The notes under the pieces are model-generated. The model saw only the letters and a list, made by a program, of their open reading frames with translations, was not told where the DNA came from and did not search any database. Position numbers and translations under genes: made by a program. DNA of 64,000 nt from Alloascoidea africana (Eukaryota > Ascomycota > Alloascoideomycetes > Alloascoideales > Alloascoideaceae): the NCBI GenBank assembly GCA_030581615.1, contig JAKTTT010000024.1, positions 237,734 to 301,733 of the forward strand, in the 5' to 3' direction. Of the stretch, positions 10,753 through 20,583 are shown one piece after another. How positions within the stretch are numbered: position 1 is the stretch's first letter; the number at the start of each line of letters is the position of its first letter.

Positions 10753-11340
10753 TCAAGATGTTCGCAACTCGAACTTCATCTCATAACTCGAAAGCGCTCG
10801 GGAGAAACATCTTATTGTGTGCTTTACGATGATGAATTCGTTATCTTTCACTAATCCTGGGAATAAAAAAACGGTGTTTGGGTACTTACCAGACTTTATT
10901 AGTAACATGTCATTGGGCACCACGCAAAACGTAAAATTAACCGACTCTATGTAATCACAATAATCCTCTTTACTACTGTGCTTGTTGGATGTACTATCAC
11001 CAATACTGCTTCCTGCCACTGCTACTGTCAGCGACTTTGGACAAAAGTTTAAGAATGTCCAGGCAATCCGCTCTTCCTTTTCTCCAAGAATCTGCTTCCC
11101 AAATAGTTCTGACTCTGGGTCCTTTACTCTACGCCTTGTAGTATTCTCCAGGTGCAAGATGAGCCAAACTGAGATCAAATAGCGTGCCTGTATGTTTAGC
11201 ACTGCGTTTGTATTTTCTATTCTTCTTTGATTGATTGATTGACTGTACCTCCAATGTCGTGATTTAAACGTTTCAAACTGCTTCCTATTGAAACCATAAT
11301 TGCCACATAATACACTTACTTGGCCGCACCTCCAGATCAA
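10753..11340 (-). CDS. Possible (spliced) gene of unknown function
   Basis: A 195-codon open frame on the minus strand. The stretch encoded by about 10885-11180 has normal protein character (for example ESELFGKQILGEKEERIAWT) and alternating hydrophobic strands. Splice-like signals surround it: GTAAGT donors at about 11309 and 10889, and GCTAAAC followed by ACAG at about 11185-11200, just before that stretch. The real gene may therefore be several small exons, with the first and last parts of the open frame being intron. I could not build a complete model or recognise a family. Confidence 0.3.
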   Translation of the reverse strand: MIWRCGQVSVLCGNYGFNRKQFETFKSRHWRYSQSINQRRIENTNAVLNIQARYLISVWLILHLENTTRRRVKDPESELFGKQILGEKEERIAWTFLNFCPKSLTVAVAGSSIGDSTSNKHSSKEDYCDYIESVNFTFCVVPNDMLLIKSGKYPNTVFLFPGLVKDNEFIIVKHTIRCFSRALSSYEMKFELRTS

Positions 11341-13774
11341 GCTTTTAATGATATACTTTACTTACAGTTTTACAAAAATAAAAAGGGGAAGATTTAAACC
11401 CTCAAAACCCTAAACAAAAAAAAATGGCTCGCTTTGGTCTTAAACCATTCGATCAGCCCTTGATACCTAAACAGTTGAATTGATTTCTGTGGAAAAACTG
11501 TACTAATAGTCTTAGATCCCGGTAGTTTGGTGTCCTTATCTGACCCGATCAGTCCTATTTCAAATGATTTTTTCTACCTTGCGTTTTGCGTGACGCGATC
11601 CGGGTAACTACGGCAGTTTAATGGTAAAGTTTTGTAAATTAGAGCGCTAATAATAAAACCAAACTATGAGTTTGTCAACTGTACTTCGTTTATAACGGAC
11701 CAAGATTTTGTTGTGAATGACACCCTCTTCAGGAGTTATATTTTTTTTACCCTGTTTGCGTTGATTTCAATGTATTTTAGTGGAGCAAAACGTGGGCATT
11801 TTGTTAGTTCTCTTTTTGTACTTTTCATTGGCCCTACTCTATTCAATTTTATGTCTGAAAAAACATTAAACTTGGAAGTAAAATTGTGTAAAAAGAGTGA
11901 GATAAAGAGTCATTCTCGAAGTTTCTATTCATCACTATGGAAATTGCTTAATTTGTTTTTCGACATCATTGCCGGAGTTACTGACATTTTATTCAAGTTT
12001 TTTAGAACAATTTGTCTTTATTTTCAAAGTTAATTCTTTAAAATATTCTCTGTTTTTCGGGATTTTGTTTTTGTAAATTCCAGTAAGTAACTCTTCTCTC
12101 TTTACTTTTTTGACAATAGAATTTGAACGACAGGGGAATTGATTTCTTGTACTGTTCAAAAGAATTGAAGCTTCTCTTCGTTCAACATGTTAAATATTAC
12201 AAAACCAAACAATTATTCTAGCTTATGATATCAAAGAAAGTTTTCCAAACGCACAGCCACTACAGACGAGATTCCCATTTTTAATAATTAATCTCATTAT
12301 TCTGTGGAAATAACAATAAAGTGTTACTGTTGTCAAGTATACTAGACTCACTTAGCACCTTCTCAATGATTTTAGCATCTGAAACATGATAAGAACCTGT
12401 CATCACTTGACATGTCCACCAATGACCATGTCTCGCGATTACACTTTTTATTTTTCTTCTTATGATGTTGTTTGGATTTTTATTTCACTTTATCGGTTCT
12501 GTGATTGTTGCAACACCAGCACTTTTATCGGTTTATTCTGATTACTGTCATTACCATCTGTTTCATCATCTTTTTGTGGTTTATTTTAGGTCACAAAGAC
12601 TAGAAAGGGGAAAAGACAAAAGAAGAGATTTTAAAATAAAGACTCTTTGTCTGCCTAGATACTCTCCTGTCGTCTTTCTCTAACATGGAGAAGCTGCAAT
12701 TTCTCGCATTAATAATTTCACTTTCAGCACATTCAATTCTGGTATGGGAAAAACTTCAGTATCTTTGGCCAAGGATATTTTGAACAAAACCTTCCAAGTT
12801 AGAGAAATTTCTTGATAGATATATGTATTACCCGTGTATCTAAAAGGAAAATTGTAATGAATTAGGCCTAGATAGAGGCATGTGAGTAATAATCTTCTTA
12901 TGGTTATTCCCATTTTCCCCTTCTCTTCAACGCAGCCATCTTTTTGAGAATTTTTTTTGATTTCGTCCTCAATGAACAGTACAAGAATAAAGTCACTTTT
13001 CGTATTTCTGCTTTTGCTTTCTAAGATGTCTCACTATTGAAGCCCTATATGCATGGTTCTCAGCTATAACATGCTATAGTGATCAACTTGTCAGATTGGA
13101 CACAGTTGCGGTTTAACACTTAGATCTGCTACCTTTTTTATTTGATTTTTACTATTTCGCTCACATAAACAAGAATATGGTGTCTTATTCACCTCATGGA
13201 AGGGGTATTGTTCGGTATGTGATTGTTGCCTAATATAGTATAAAGTTGCAATCCCACATGAAAACTCCTTTTGATGTGTCATTTAGCGTTACCTCTCCGA
13301 AGGTGTCACATTAAGAGAAGTAGAAAAAATAGACCAAAGAGGTAGGGCTCGCACCTTCTTGAGCTCCCCACCACGAAGGAGTTTGATATTCTATGATACA
13401 AATCTACAGATTGTTATATGAACTGTGAGTCGACAGTTTCATCCCCACCATCGCATTGTAATAGATGTTTGAGCTTTCGGATCCTACTATTTATATCTTT
13501 CTCTGATTTTCCAATTAATTTTGGTCAGAGACAGTTCAGTCGAGAACTTTCCCTATCTTGGTTAGAAAAGATGATTTCCACAGAATGCCCCATTCAATGC
13601 AGATTTATTAGAACAGTAACGAACAAGAAACCAGTGCACTATGAGCATGGCAGTTACAGGTACATTGTCAAGAAATTGGAGAGACTATTTGTAAATATGC
13701 CACCTGAGTGGTCAGTTTTGTCCCCTTCTACCATCTTCTTCAACCGCACTGGCTATCAAAATTTTGCTTTCGGT

Positions 13775-15421
13775 TCATCTTGATATCCTTTCAAGTGTTG
13801 ATACGGCAGTTCTTTTAAGCGTTGCCAGGTCGTATGAAGGGGTATTTCCATAACAAAAGCACTGTACACTGTTTTCAACAGAAAAAGCACACACAGCAAC
13901 ACCAGGATCATAATTCAGCCTAATATTGTTTACCGCATATAGATCGTCCAAAAACTCGTCTGAACTATCAGGGTCCATCAGCGGCTGACATCGAAGTTTG
14001 GTTCCAGTGATAGCATCATACACAAGTACGTCATCAACGACAGATTGCATAGCTGGGCCAATAATCACCACGAGAGAATTGTTCACAATTGAACTAACAC
14101 CGTCATATCTATTACCGTGATATGTTTCGGAGTCGGCAAGCTCCCGAATGATGGTCAGCGGCTTCAGGAATTGGCCATTGGTTCTCTGGCGAATGTCAAA
14201 AACTATGACCTCGCCAGTCTCAACTATCACTGTAGCTAAGCATGCATCACCACCAGGAAGTGATTCTTCGTATGATAGAAGACCCGTCTCGTCGATCGAC
14301 TTATTGACAATATACTGTTTCTCCGGCTTTCCAAGCGCCTGATTGAGCCTCAGAATCTGGGACGGCCACCTGGATATTCCCTCTAGTTTTGTGTTCATGT
14401 CATACCTTACAATCTCATTGTCCTCGCCTATGATACAGAACCCTCCAGCAAAGTCAACCTCAAAGATGTAGCGGGAGAATTGGACAAACCAGTGAGGTGG
14501 ACCCACATATGGCGCTTTTTCAACCACCACAGTGAACTCGTCACTAGTTGCATCCTTGTAGTATATAGCGTTAGAGAAATCTCTTGCCACGATAGTGCCC
14601 TTAAAGTCGGAAAAAATGTGGGTAATTATCCTCCCCCCTGGTTCTAATTGCCATTCGCTGACCTTGCTATGGCTTCTCAGGTCCCAAGCATATATCTTTC
14701 CGGCGCAGTCTCCACTATAAAGAGCAGCTTCATTATAGCTATTGTGGGTATTTTGTTTGTTAAGACAGAGCGCTGAGATTCTTGCTTCGTGGAGAGCAGA
14801 AATAGTACTACAAGTCCAATTTGTAGATCCAATTGGCGCTGAAACTGTCGTAAATTCATCGTCCCAGAATGCAAACACCATGACTTCTCTTGAAAAGGCA
14901 ATAAGCGGCCACTCTTCTTCGATATGTACATCTACTAAAATTTTGTCCATACCTGGACCAACGATATTTGCATCGCCATTTGTCGTTGAATATGTCAGCA
15001 CCCGGCTATCCTCAAAGTCTGCCTCGAAAGCATCAACATCTGAGTCACCTATGAATACATAGCGGCTCTGTTTTCCCTCGCTCCAATTCCCGAGACAAAA
15101 CTTTCGGTAGAAGCATTCCGTTCTCCATTCCTTGCTTTTTGAGGTGCTGGGAAAGGAATCGGTTCCAAACTCGCCGACAAAAATCGCCTTCCAGACATCG
15201 TTGCAGCGGGCAAGTTTGTACCAGTTTGTGCAAACAAGGCTTGCTTGGTTGGCTGAATGTGGATCCAAATAACCAAAGATTTGCACGAGGATTTCGTTGG
15301 GAACTTGGGACATGAACAAGGCATGGCGAGACGTGGAGGACTTTGAACAAGCGTCTTTCGGCGAAGACATTTCGTCGCTGTTTCTTTCTAAAGCTAACAC
15401 TCCTTGCGACTTGGAAGCCAT
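13775..15421 (-). CDS. F-box / beta-propeller protein, copy 1
   Basis: A 548-residue protein from the ATG at 15421. Residues about 32-80 form an F-box (VPNEILVQIFGYLDP, then SLVCTNWY and DVWKAIF). F-boxes bind Skp1 and make the protein the substrate adaptor of an SCF ubiquitin ligase. The rest looks like a WD40-type propeller: GKIYAWDLRS, a VIVFDIRQ strand and VLVYDAITG are repeat-like. The protein at 17497-19218 shares the same architecture and many blocks (xEFGTxSF, SKSKxWRxE, YRKFCL, FEADF). The two genes face away from the intervening Fot1 remnant on opposite strands. The substrate is unknown. Confidence 0.8.
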   Translation of the reverse strand: MASKSQGVLALERNSDEMSSPKDACSKSSTSRHALFMSQVPNEILVQIFGYLDPHSANQASLVCTNWYKLARCNDVWKAIFVGEFGTDSFPSTSKSKEWRTECFYRKFCLGNWSEGKQSRYVFIGDSDVDAFEADFEDSRVLTYSTTNGDANIVGPGMDKILVDVHIEEEWPLIAFSREVMVFAFWDDEFTTVSAPIGSTNWTCSTISALHEARISALCLNKQNTHNSYNEAALYSGDCAGKIYAWDLRSHSKVSEWQLEPGGRIITHIFSDFKGTIVARDFSNAIYYKDATSDEFTVVVEKAPYVGPPHWFVQFSRYIFEVDFAGGFCIIGEDNEIVRYDMNTKLEGISRWPSQILRLNQALGKPEKQYIVNKSIDETGLLSYEESLPGGDACLATVIVETGEVIVFDIRQRTNGQFLKPLTIIRELADSETYHGNRYDGVSSIVNNSLVVIIGPAMQSVVDDVLVYDAITGTKLRCQPLMDPDSSDEFLDDLYAVNNIRLNYDPGVAVCAFSVENSVQCFCYGNTPSYDLATLKRTAVSTLERISR

Positions 15422-15560
15422 GATGAGTATGGGCGGGATGATCTAGGGGAACTGGGAAAAGTAGTCCTCTTAATCATCAGGTACGAAAAATGGCGCCCAC
15501 TTTCATCCCGTTTGCATGCGGTTTCGTCATCTTTCATTCGAAAGATTCTAATTAACCATA

Positions 15561-15610
15561 ACGTAGTTTATATGCGAGCGGACCACTTAAGCGAGCGGAC
15601 CACCTTTCAC
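15561..15610 (+). repeat. Left terminal inverted repeat of the Fot1 element
   Basis: Fifty bases, exact reverse complement of 16657-16706. It carries two direct copies of GCGAGCGGACCAC separated by TTAA, probably two transposase-binding sites. Confidence 0.95.
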
Positions 15611-15659
15611 AATTCTACCAAACTCCTTATTTAACTATTAATTCCTTCTGCCACATAAC

Positions 15660-16608
15660 ATGTATTCAAATTCTGAAGAAGCCAATCTCCTCCTTGCCAT
15701 CCAGGCTATCAAACAAGACCCAAAACTTAGCATCCGGAAAGCAGCCCGGATCTACTCTGTCAGTAATACAACCTTAAGTGCCAGAATGAACGGACGACGC
15801 GCTCGCGCTGATATTCCTGCCAATTCGATGCGGTTGACCCTGCTAGAAGAGGAGACTCTAGTCAAGTTCATTCTTTACCTTGATGCCCGAGAATTTTCTC
15901 CCCGCCTCTCTAGTGTTGAAGATATGGCCAATCTCCTGCTTGCAGAGCGTGAGGGGTGACTCGTCGGGAAGCACTGGGCTACACACTTCGTCAAGCGACA
16001 ACCAGAGCTCAAGACACGCTTTAAACGCGTATACGGCTACTAGACGGCTCAATGCGAAGATCCAGACGCGATAAGCGCGTGGTTTCAGCTTGTGGCGAAT
16101 ATGAGAGCCAAGTATGGTGTTGCTGATACGGATTTCTACAACTTGGGTCTCTTCGACACCACAGACCCTTCCACAAGCCGCTTCACAGTCTGTCTACATC
16201 AAAGATCGAATTTCCCGACACCAGAGCAGACCTCCAACATCAATTTATGAAGCTGTTGACAAGATTGTTAAAGTAACTCAGTCTTTTATGCACCAGGTGG
16301 CCTTCCTGCGTGCTGAGAACAAGTCACTTCGCGAGGCTAGTGAGAGAGTGAGCAAGCGCCGGAGAGCCAAAAAGATACGCTTACAGCTAGGAGGAGCCCT
16401 TTCTGTAGGGGAAGGTCAAGACCTTATAGCTCAGAAGGAGGTTGATAAGGAGGTAGCTCATGAAACAAGGCAATCTGGTGGTCCGTCGAGGCCAGCTGCG
16501 GCGACTGTTCGGCGATGCAGGAAATGCGGGAAAACTGGTCATAATTCGCGGACTTGTACAAAAGATATAGAAATGTCTGGAGATTTAGATAAGGATAATA
16601 GAGAGTAG
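15660..16608 (+). pseudogene. Fot1/pogo transposase remnant without DDE core
   Basis: From the ATG at 15660 the frame encodes an HTH_psq/CENP-B type DNA-binding domain (SIRKAARIYSVSNTTLSARM). It is then cut by TGA at 15957-15959 and TAG at about 16038-16040, although the same frame continues with Fot1-like sequence (GKHWATHFVKRQPELKTRF, then AWFQLVANMRAKYG). Homology stops at about 16145, just before the first catalytic Asp. A different frame then gives the transposase C-terminus, with RRRAKKIRLQLGGALSV, DLIAQKEVD and a CCHC-like zinc knuckle (CRKCGKTGHNSRTC). The element cannot encode an active enzyme. Confidence 0.9.
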
Positions 16609-16656
16609 ATTTTTATTGTGGTTGTGTTCTAATTGTCAGTTATATTAAGATAGGTA

Positions 16657-16706
16657 GTGAAAGGTGGTCCGCTCGCTTAAGTGGTCCGCTCGCATATAAA
16701 CTACGT
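16657..16706 (-). repeat. Right terminal inverted repeat of the Fot1 element
   Basis: Exact inverted copy of 15561-15610, followed directly by TA. Confidence 0.95.
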
Positions 16707-17496
16707 TAGAACATTTTCATGATGTTGGTAAAGAGGCTGCTGGGTAGCTGCCGTTTGTGATGTGGGGATATCTGTTTGTTTTTTCTGTGTCCTGATTCGG
16801 TCCAGTCCCTGGAGAACTAACCCAATAGTTAGTAGATAAGCTAGGTACTAACATTAGATAAAAAGCGCCAACATCTTCTGCGGAGCAAATTAAAGTAGTA
16901 AATCTGCATTTCTTATATTAATGCCTACTATACACTTCTCATCTTTTTCTACTTACACAATGCAAAACCTCCGGATACACAATATTTTTGGTTTCGTTGA
17001 ATCTCTCCCAAGGAAGACGGTTAAGCTCGCAACTTTTGTCACTCTTCACAGGCCCAAGTAAAGCTGGATATGGGAGAAAGCAGCGCATGGTGCAGAGTCT
17101 GAAGATTGGGTCATCCCAAATGTGGTCTGACTTCTTTTTCAGGCCGTGATTTGAAAAGTTAAGACAGGATTTCTTGGTCATTTTTCTCTCAGATGGTCAG
17201 GTGAGCTGTGAAATATGCTCGTCTGAAACACACACTTGATTTATAGCAGAGTGAACTGTAACTTCAGTGGATTATTTCTACTCTCTTTGATCATGATTCC
17301 GGTAGTTTCTAGGCTCTTCAATTAAGTTATCACCTTTACAGTTGAAACTCAATGATGATGTTGGGTGATGTGTCTTGACATAAACCCAGTCCCGGTCCCA
17401 ATAAACATCCCTCACCAGAAACGAGACAGAACGCCAGAAGTTTAAAACAGGTGCCCTGGCCTTGTCGGTCAAGTCTTCCTCACACTTGAAGAAAAT
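16707..17496. other. Intergenic, with possible gene fragments on the minus strand
   Basis: It holds the promoter of the second F-box gene. Two minus-strand open stretches, about 17278-17480 and 16939-17181, have protein-like composition (several Trp, Tyr and Cys residues) but are separated by stops and lack a recognisable domain. They could be pieces of one decayed gene or chance. Confidence 0.25.
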
Positions 17497-19218
17497 ATGA
17501 TAATGACTTTAGACCTGACAGAAGTAGCTGAAGTGTATCATTCTAGCTTGGCGCAATCTAACGACGATCAAACACTTGGCCATCTTACAGACTGTTGTTC
17601 AAAGCTGTCAGTTCATCACTCTCCGAAAGTTAACAAAAGCTCAACACAAACAAGAGAGATTCAGACACTTCCCGATGAAGTACTGGTATTGATCCTCAGT
17701 TCTCTGGATCGGTATTGGATGAGCCAAGCTGCTCTAGTTTGCAGAAAGTGGAATCAAATTATTAATAGCGACCATATTTGGGAGAAGAATTTTGTCCGCG
17801 AATTTGGAACCAAGTCTTTTGCAAGCGTCTCGAAGAGCAAACGCTGGAGAGAGGAGTACGCTTACAGAAAGTTTTGTCTTCGAAAGTGGAGGAAAGGAAG
17901 GTTAACTTCTCACACATTTATCGAACCGGACGACTGCATTGAGCTCTTTGAAGCGGATTTCAAAAACGATCGCACATTGGCATACTCACCCACAGCTGGT
18001 TGGCTCGACATTGTCAAATTAGAAGAAGAAAAAAAGAGGATTTCTGTTCCTATTCTCTCTGGATCTCGTGTTGTCTCTGATACTGCCTCTTCTAGTAATG
18101 CCATGGTATTTGCATGTAAAGATGGCGTAATCGAGGCAGTTGTTTTCTCACAAGGCAAAACCACAAGTTGTACTTGTAGCACACTCTCCTCACCCTCCGA
18201 GGAGGAAATTACTTCCCTATGTCTCAATAAACAAAACTTCCATACTAACAATGTTTCACTCTATACTGGAGACAGAACCGGTAAGATACAAGCTTGGGAT
18301 CTCAAGAGTAGCAAAATGCTTGGGGAATGGCAATTAAATACAGATGGGAACGCTATTCTCCATATATTTTCAGACTTTAGGGGCTCCATCGTGGCCAGTG
18401 ATGGAGCAGGAGGGGTTTTTCACAAGTCTCCGCTCCGCGGCAACTTTATATTAGTCACCAGCAACGGGCCCTTGGAACGTAATTCTTTGTGGGGCATGAG
18501 GTTGAACAACCATTTCTTCTTTCAGGTAGACTTTGAAGCGGGTTATTGTTTAATAGGGCAGGATAATGAGATTATTCGTTACGACATGAACCAACACCAA
18601 GAAGGGTTTCCCATTTGGCCATCACAAACTCTAAAACTTGACGTCGTGCTTGGTAAGAAAAATAAGCAGCGCATTGTCAAGAGTTCAATTGACGAGACAT
18701 CTCTGCAAAAATACGACAAATCACTTGCTGGTGGGAGTGCCTGTTTGGCTACTGTGCTTGCTGAAACTGGTGACATTGTCATATTTGACATTCGCCAGCA
18801 CACAGCAGACAAATGGCTGAAGCCAACGGCAATTATAAAAAATCCTCTTTCGGATGCTAATGTTACAAATTTTTATTTTTATGAATTATATTCAAAGAAT
18901 GCACATTTAAGCATTCACAGTTTTGTGAACACTGCTTTAGTTGTTTTGGTAGGTATTAGTGGCGGATTGAATGATGGACGCATAATTGTGTATGATACAC
19001 TCACTGGAGCCAAAACTCTTTTGTTTTGCATTAAAATCCCCAGAATCAGTGATAAACAGTCATTTGCGCAGAACATAGTGGGAACTCCAACAAGTTTCAT
19101 TAGAATGACTGAGAATCCTGAGTCTGAAACAGGAGCCATCGTTTTGGGGGAAAACATAATACACTATTTTTCTTATGGTGAGAACAGTCAAATCGGAAAG
19201 GGTGTGATATGTCACTGA
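17497..19218 (+). CDS. F-box / beta-propeller protein, copy 2
   Basis: A 573-residue protein from the ATG at 17497. The F-box is at about 52-97 (LPDEVLVLILSSLDR, ALVCRKWNQI, DHIWEKNF), so it is a likely Skp1-binding adaptor of an SCF ubiquitin ligase. The propeller region carries GKIQAWDLKS, DIVIFDIRQ and GRIIVYDTLTG. It is intact and has diverged from copy 1 across its length while keeping the same block order. Its 3' part and downstream flank are repeated, inverted and decayed, at 61.4-61.9 kb, which makes this the source or sister of that copy. Downstream lie ORF X and the EPV gene of the same cassette. Confidence 0.8.
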   Translation: MIMTLDLTEVAEVYHSSLAQSNDDQTLGHLTDCCSKLSVHHSPKVNKSSTQTREIQTLPDEVLVLILSSLDRYWMSQAALVCRKWNQIINSDHIWEKNFVREFGTKSFASVSKSKRWREEYAYRKFCLRKWRKGRLTSHTFIEPDDCIELFEADFKNDRTLAYSPTAGWLDIVKLEEEKKRISVPILSGSRVVSDTASSSNAMVFACKDGVIEAVVFSQGKTTSCTCSTLSSPSEEEITSLCLNKQNFHTNNVSLYTGDRTGKIQAWDLKSSKMLGEWQLNTDGNAILHIFSDFRGSIVASDGAGGVFHKSPLRGNFILVTSNGPLERNSLWGMRLNNHFFFQVDFEAGYCLIGQDNEIIRYDMNQHQEGFPIWPSQTLKLDVVLGKKNKQRIVKSSIDETSLQKYDKSLAGGSACLATVLAETGDIVIFDIRQHTADKWLKPTAIIKNPLSDANVTNFYFYELYSKNAHLSIHSFVNTALVVLVGISGGLNDGRIIVYDTLTGAKTLLFCIKIPRISDKQSFAQNIVGTPTSFIRMTENPESETGAIVLGENIIHYFSYGENSQIGKGVICH

Positions 19219-19753
19219 AATAAAATGAGGTATTAGTGCAGTGGAGATCAGCTCTGTCCCTAAACAAACAAATAATGACCAAATAATGGAATAGTCTTCC
19301 CCAGCGCTCAAATTATAGCTCACAGCCAACTCGCTGTTTGTCTTTTCCAGCGACTATTCCTCCTGAATTGTGATGAGCCGCCTAGATATCGGCGTCTGTT
19401 GTGTATAGACGGATCTGGGTCAAAACATTCATCGTAGCAAGCCACATACTATCTAGTTATAAATCAATAGACAATTGAACACCTAGAGTACTCATTTAGC
19501 CAGTGTTTTGATCGCGTGGAAAACGGTGGAATGCTGGGGGAAACGCCCAGCCTTGCAATGCCGTCTTTGTGTCAATTCCCACTACACTTTAAGCTTAAAT
19601 CCGTAGGCTTTGCGCCATTGCGCTAGAGCTAAATCCCAGCTTGCAGAACAAGTGCTCATCAGTCAGGTTTCAACACAAGCAGGTTTGGCAAAACTGTCAA
19701 AACGCATCTAATCACTCTCCACAGAAGTGACTCCTCAGACACTACCATAGCCA

Positions 19754-20168
19754 TCAGAGCCCCGTAGCTTCCACAGATTGCGGTAATCGATTTACGGCGT
19801 GATTGCAAAACTGGGCGGTGATGGCGTTCGCGATGCGGAAAAAGGTTCTTCCTGCTCCGTGCTCAATTAGGAAGTGCGGCTTTCCACAACGGGGATTTGA
19901 GTTTATTGGGATCCTGCTCAACTGCTCATCGCTTTTCCAATTGAGCACCAAAGCAGAGAAACTCTGTTGTTGCTTCAGAGCACTCATCTCATGGCAAACC
20001 GAAAGTAGATAATTATTTAGTATTGTCGTTCGCGTTGTAGGAACCACAGTTGTACGATGGGCACCCTTGTTGCAAAGCCAGTTATCGCATCCCTCGTCAG
20101 GGATTGGTTTTTCAACTCTATCTTTGCAACATAAGAACTCTCTCTTTTTTATGCCCCTGGGTCTTCAT
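19754..20168 (-). pseudogene. ORF X, cassette copy A (Cys-rich, frameshifted)
   Basis: The minus strand encodes a roughly 135-residue Cys/His-containing protein, with blocks CCKDRVEKPIPDEGCDNW, CNKGAHRTT, HEMSALKQQ and NPRCGKPHFLI. The ATG at 20168 is out of frame with the rest because this copy has one extra base near 20145-20150 relative to the copy at 60.5 kb. It stops at 19754. The same protein blocks in two copies at distant sites suggest a real ancestral gene. The spaced Cys/His residues may bind zinc, which is inference. It is head to head with the EPV gene. Confidence 0.5.
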
Positions 20169-20398
20169 TGTCAATCACGCGAAAGAGGAATCAACCACTG
20201 CTGACTACGAACCCCGAAAACAACATCTGTGAGGTGACAGGTCTTTGGTTCCTCATCATGCTACCACAGCGAGTAATTCTTGCTCTCGTTCCCACCCAGC
20301 GCCTAGAAAGCCAATGATTTTGAGATGGTTTCTAGAAAAAGGACCTACACATAAAGTTTGACAGCGAAAGGGCTAATCTGTTCCGGGCTCAATTTTTT

Positions 20399-20407
20399 GG
20401 CGGGGGC
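20399..20407. promoter_or_regulatory. GGCGGGGGC motif, possible Mig1/CreA-type site
   Basis: A GC-box preceded by an AT-rich run, as in glucose-repressor (Mig1) sites, whose consensus is an AT-rich flank then SYGGGG. The same nine bases occur at 60083-60091 and 60204-60212 in the other cassette, in the equivalent place between ORF X and EPV. The factor is inferred, not shown. Confidence 0.4.
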
Positions 20408-20583
20408 TCCTTTGACAGAGCCCGATTAAAAAGAATTCTGTATGGTTTTCCAATCTTATCCAAAACCCAATTCCTTTTACCAACTCTATATCCCTTGTTT
20501 TCCTAAACCATATATCAGAATTTGTTTTTATGTTGGATTAACTAGAACAATCGCGGGTTACTTTGTCTGAAGCCTATAAATGA

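Larger units (their letters stand above)
9219..13774. other. 4.5 kb gene-poor AT-rich intergenic region
   Basis: It contains poly-A/poly-T rich sequence, a GAGCTG hexamer array at 9859-9898, a possible spliced gene at 10753-11340 (minus strand) and several short open frames without recognisable products. One of these, at about 11770-12033 (+), would encode a hydrophobic peptide with no good start. Another, at 13418-13783 (+), overlaps the end of the F-box gene. I found no tRNA-like B box. Confidence 0.4.
15561..16706 (+). mobile_element. Internally deleted Fot1/pogo (Tc1-mariner superfamily) DNA transposon
   Basis: The element is 1146 bp with perfect 50 bp terminal inverted repeats (15561-15610 and 16657-16706), and TA lies directly outside both ends, the target duplication expected of Tc1/mariner/pogo elements. 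Inside are the N-terminal and C-terminal ends of a Fot1-like transposase. The DDE catalytic core between them is missing. Autonomous Fot1 elements are about 1.9 kb, so roughly 0.7-0.8 kb has been lost. Fot1 relatives are common in filamentous fungi, and one (Fotyl) is known from Yarrowia. It sits between the two F-box genes. Confidence 0.93.

Noticed and set aside
10854-10890. 33-base intron from GTAAGT to CCAG at the end of the 10.8-11.3 kb candidate
   Set aside because: Too short compared with the 62-85 nt introns that are well supported here.
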